A DNA stretch of 41,915 nucleotides from Kiritimatiellia bacterium (GTDB lineage: Bacteria > Verrucomicrobiota > Kiritimatiellia > RFP12 > UBA1067), in the NCBI GenBank assembly GCA_017427485.1, contig JAFRSR010000063.1:1-41915 (forward strand), written 5' to 3'. The notes beneath the pieces are model-generated. The model was not told the DNA's origin, did no database searches, and was given only the letters and a program-made list of their open reading frames with translations. Shown one piece after another: positions 40,086 through 41,915 of this stretch. Both the position numbers and the translations under genes were made by a program. The first letter of the stretch is position 1; every line of letters begins with the position of its first letter.

Positions 40086-41390
40086 TTACTTGGTGGTGCC
40101 CCCTTTTTCCTGGAACACCACGCGTTTGAGGAACGAACCTTCCGTCACGATCCTGCCCGCAAGGATGTCCGCCTCCGTAAAGCGCGCCATCAGCAGCTCG
40201 TCGCGATTCTTCGTGTTGCGGTCGTGGTCGTACGTGATGTAAATGGAGCCGTCGGGAGCGACGTTGGTGTCGGGATAGCAGACGCGCTTGCGTTCATCGA
40301 TCAGCAACCCGCCCTTCCAGGTCAGTCCCTCGTCGTCGGACACGAACGCGCAGAGCTTCTCGCGGCTTGCCGTCTCGACCGTCGGCGTGGTGCCGTTCTT
40401 GATGAAGACGAGATGCCCGTTTGGCAATTTCGCGAAGCCGAAGCGCGCCGAAATCTGGGCGATGTTCACGGTCTTGACGGGATCGCTCCAAGTACAGCCC
40501 TGATCACGCGAGAACGATTCCATGAGTTTGAGGTTGCCCGTGCGGATGAGCATCCACAACGTGCCGTCCCCCTTCTCGACGATCATGTGTTCGCAGAAGT
40601 GCCAGGCGCCGACCTTGGCCGGGTCGGTGAACCCGCGTCGCTCCCAGGTCTTGCCGTTGTCGGTCGAGGCTAGGATGCCGACGCCGCGCTTGTCGGCAAG
40701 TTCGGGGAAGATGTCTTCGCGCTGACAGAAATTCTCGAAGGAATTCGGCAACACCCACGTGCCGTCTCTGAGCACGATGGGGGTGTTATGGTGCTGGCCC
40801 CACGAGAGGAACCGCGCCTCGCCCCACGTGGGCCGGGCATCGTCGGGATTGCGGCAGATGATCTCGAAAAGCGCGCCACGCGCGTCGAAGCCGTCAACGG
40901 CCTGATGCGTGTAGATGCGCAGGGTGCCGTCGGGGGCAGCCCAGATGTTGCCCGTAATGGCGGTAAGATACGTGGGCGTGAAACCGATTTTGAAGATCGG
41001 ATCCGGACTGCCGATGAAGAATTGGGTGTCCGCCCAGGTCTTGCCGCCGTCATCGCTCCAGGACCCGACCACGAAACAGCGCACGCCATCCTGACCGGCG
41101 AACCAAATGGCGTAGATACGCCCTCCCCTGGTCATGGTCATGCCGGCATTCATGGCGAAATCGAGTTTCTTGAACTTGAAACGCGCGGGCACGTCGGTGC
41201 GCACCACGGGCGGCATCAATTCCAGATCGCAGATCCTGCGTGAAATGGACCTGATTTCCGCCGCCCGCGCCTGAGGCGACATCGCGGCGTATTCGGCGGC
41301 CTTGTCGCTTTCGTAACTGGCGGCGGCGCTCAGCGCCGACACAAGCGCGGCGGCCGCCAACATGGAACGGACGGATGAACTTCCTTTCAT
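40086..41390 (-). CDS. Secreted BNR/sialidase-like protein
   Basis: 434 residues from ATG 41390 (AAAGGA 5 nt upstream), signal peptide MKGSSSVRSMLAAAALVSALSAAA. A six-bladed propeller is indicated by Asp boxes SDDGGKTW, STDNGKTW, SRDQGCTW and SDDEGLTW, with GRIYAIWFAGQDG and YPDTNVAPDGSIYITYDHDR between them. The PDTN...YDHDR ending is common in exo-sialidase-like proteins of PVC bacteria. Sialidase activity itself is not certain, since such propellers also bind or cleave other glycans. It lies between the unknown partial gene (18 nt) and the second HzsA-related gene. Confidence 0.85.
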   Translation of the reverse strand: MKGSSSVRSMLAAAALVSALSAAASYESDKAAEYAAMSPQARAAEIRSISRRICDLELMPPVVRTDVPARFKFKKLDFAMNAGMTMTRGGRIYAIWFAGQDGVRCFVVGSWSDDGGKTWADTQFFIGSPDPIFKIGFTPTYLTAITGNIWAAPDGTLRIYTHQAVDGFDARGALFEIICRNPDDARPTWGEARFLSWGQHHNTPIVLRDGTWVLPNSFENFCQREDIFPELADKRGVGILASTDNGKTWERRGFTDPAKVGAWHFCEHMIVEKGDGTLWMLIRTGNLKLMESFSRDQGCTWSDPVKTVNIAQISARFGFAKLPNGHLVFIKNGTTPTVETASREKLCAFVSDDEGLTWKGGLLIDERKRVCYPDTNVAPDGSIYITYDHDRNTKNRDELLMARFTEADILAGRIVTEGSFLKRVVFQEKGGTTK

Positions 41391-41408
41391 CGGAATCCTT
41401 TCCAGGAA

Positions 41409-41915
41409 TCACCTGAAGATGATGGTCAGACCGGGGTCGCGCTTGGCGAACAGCCCGCGACCCAGCGCGCAAATCGGAAGGGGCAAATCCCACGTGAACG
41501 TCACGTTCTGCGGTCGTGACGACCAGGCGGTCAACTGATCGTCCAGTTCCGGCGTCCGATCGCCCATATCCACCGTAATGGTCGCGCCGGGCGCGAAGGA
41601 AAGCGTGGAGGTTCCGTCAAAGTGATCGCCATGGCTGGTCGCGTTCCAGATTCCCGTCACCTGCGAAAGGTCGAGGATCGCGCCGTCCTGCAGCTCGACC
41701 GAATGCCATCTCATGTCGTCGCGCGTCGGACAGAACCGCCTCACCACCTTGATCGGATTCGACGCCCCCACGTCATAGCCACCGAGAACGTAACGCGAGA
41801 TGTAGTCGAGGAAGGTGGTTTCGGCATCGACGCGAAGGGAGTGGCGGATATCCAACACGGTTCCAGCCGCCCGAACGCCCGCCGCACCCGTGTAGCCCAT
41901 CCGGAGGTACCCGCC
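41409..41915 (-). CDS. C-terminal part of a secreted protein, unknown function (runs off the window)
   Basis: At least 168 residues, open at the right edge; an internal ATG at 41900 is probably not the true start because the frame continues upstream as GGYLR. The sequence is Thr/Asp/Gly-rich and beta-like (HSLRVDAETTFLDYISRYVLGGYD, STLSFAPGATITVDMGDRTP), ending CALGRGLFAKRDPGLTIIFR. It resembles the passenger tails of large surface or autotransporter-like proteins, without a domain I can name. First visible gene of the sialidase/HzsA-related operon. Confidence 0.6.
   Translation of the reverse strand, partial: GGYLRMGYTGAAGVRAAGTVLDIRHSLRVDAETTFLDYISRYVLGGYDVGASNPIKVVRRFCPTRDDMRWHSVELQDGAILDLSQVTGIWNATSHGDHFDGTSTLSFAPGATITVDMGDRTPELDDQLTAWSSRPQNVTFTWDLPLPICALGRGLFAKRDPGLTIIFR

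Overview
The window is a GC-rich bacterial chromosome segment. Its gene content points to the PVC superphylum, most likely Kiritimatiellota or a near relative such as Verrucomicrobiota or Lentisphaerota. Clues are an exosortase-type CPBP protease, two very large HzsA-related cytochromes, LL-diaminopimelate aminotransferase, GH127 and sialidase-like secreted enzymes, and a giant secreted C10 peptidase with InlB-type repeats. The taxon is inference from gene content only.

Layout. (1) 1-2.3 kb: 3' end of a CPBP membrane protease (+), then a minus-strand operon nadK-rnc-stand-alone MetH reactivation domain joined by 4-bp overlaps. (2) 2.4-7.2 kb: a 1604-residue secreted C10 cysteine peptidase (-). 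(3) 7.2-10.5 kb: accessory region with a decayed pectate-lyase-like gene, several repeat families, a GNAT toxin-antitoxin pair with a frayed 3' end, and an AAA-ATPase/PD-(D/E)XK protein. (4) 10.5-20.9 kb: the S10-spc ribosomal operon on the minus strand in canonical order from rpsJ to rplO and secY, with rpmD (L30) absent and strong hairpins on both sides of rplO. A candidate promoter lies about 280 nt upstream of rpsJ. (5) 21.2-23.6 kb: ThuA-domain protein and Tat-exported Gfo/Idh/MocA oxidoreductase (+). (6) 23.6-26.7 kb: Fic protein, then a lower-GC AbiE toxin-antitoxin module with a small zinc-ribbon membrane protein, bounded by an exact 16-bp direct repeat. (7) 26.7-34.3 kb: a minus-strand operon of a 688-residue secreted protein, a GH127-type enzyme, deoC and an HzsA-related cytochrome. 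(8) 34.4-36.6 kb: dapL and a HEAT/zinc-ribbon/PD-(D/E)XK protein (+) set among covarying hairpin repeats. (9) 37.1-41.9 kb: a second HzsA-related cytochrome, a BNR sialidase-like protein and the 3' end of a further gene (-).

How it fits together. The core is housekeeping (translation, secretion, NADP, lysine/peptidoglycan precursor). Around it are two clusters that pair secreted carbohydrate-active proteins with CXXCH-bearing HzsA-like proteins, suggesting glycan use coupled to an uncharacterised periplasmic redox step.

The non-coding sequence is the most unusual part. At least four dispersed palindrome or repeat families are present, some of them inside reading frames. Most promoters I can see are extended -10 elements of the form TGGTATAAT followed by a CGC-containing discriminator, and two of them sit so close to the ATG that leaderless mRNAs are predicted. 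No CRISPR array, rRNA or convincing tRNA gene was seen.
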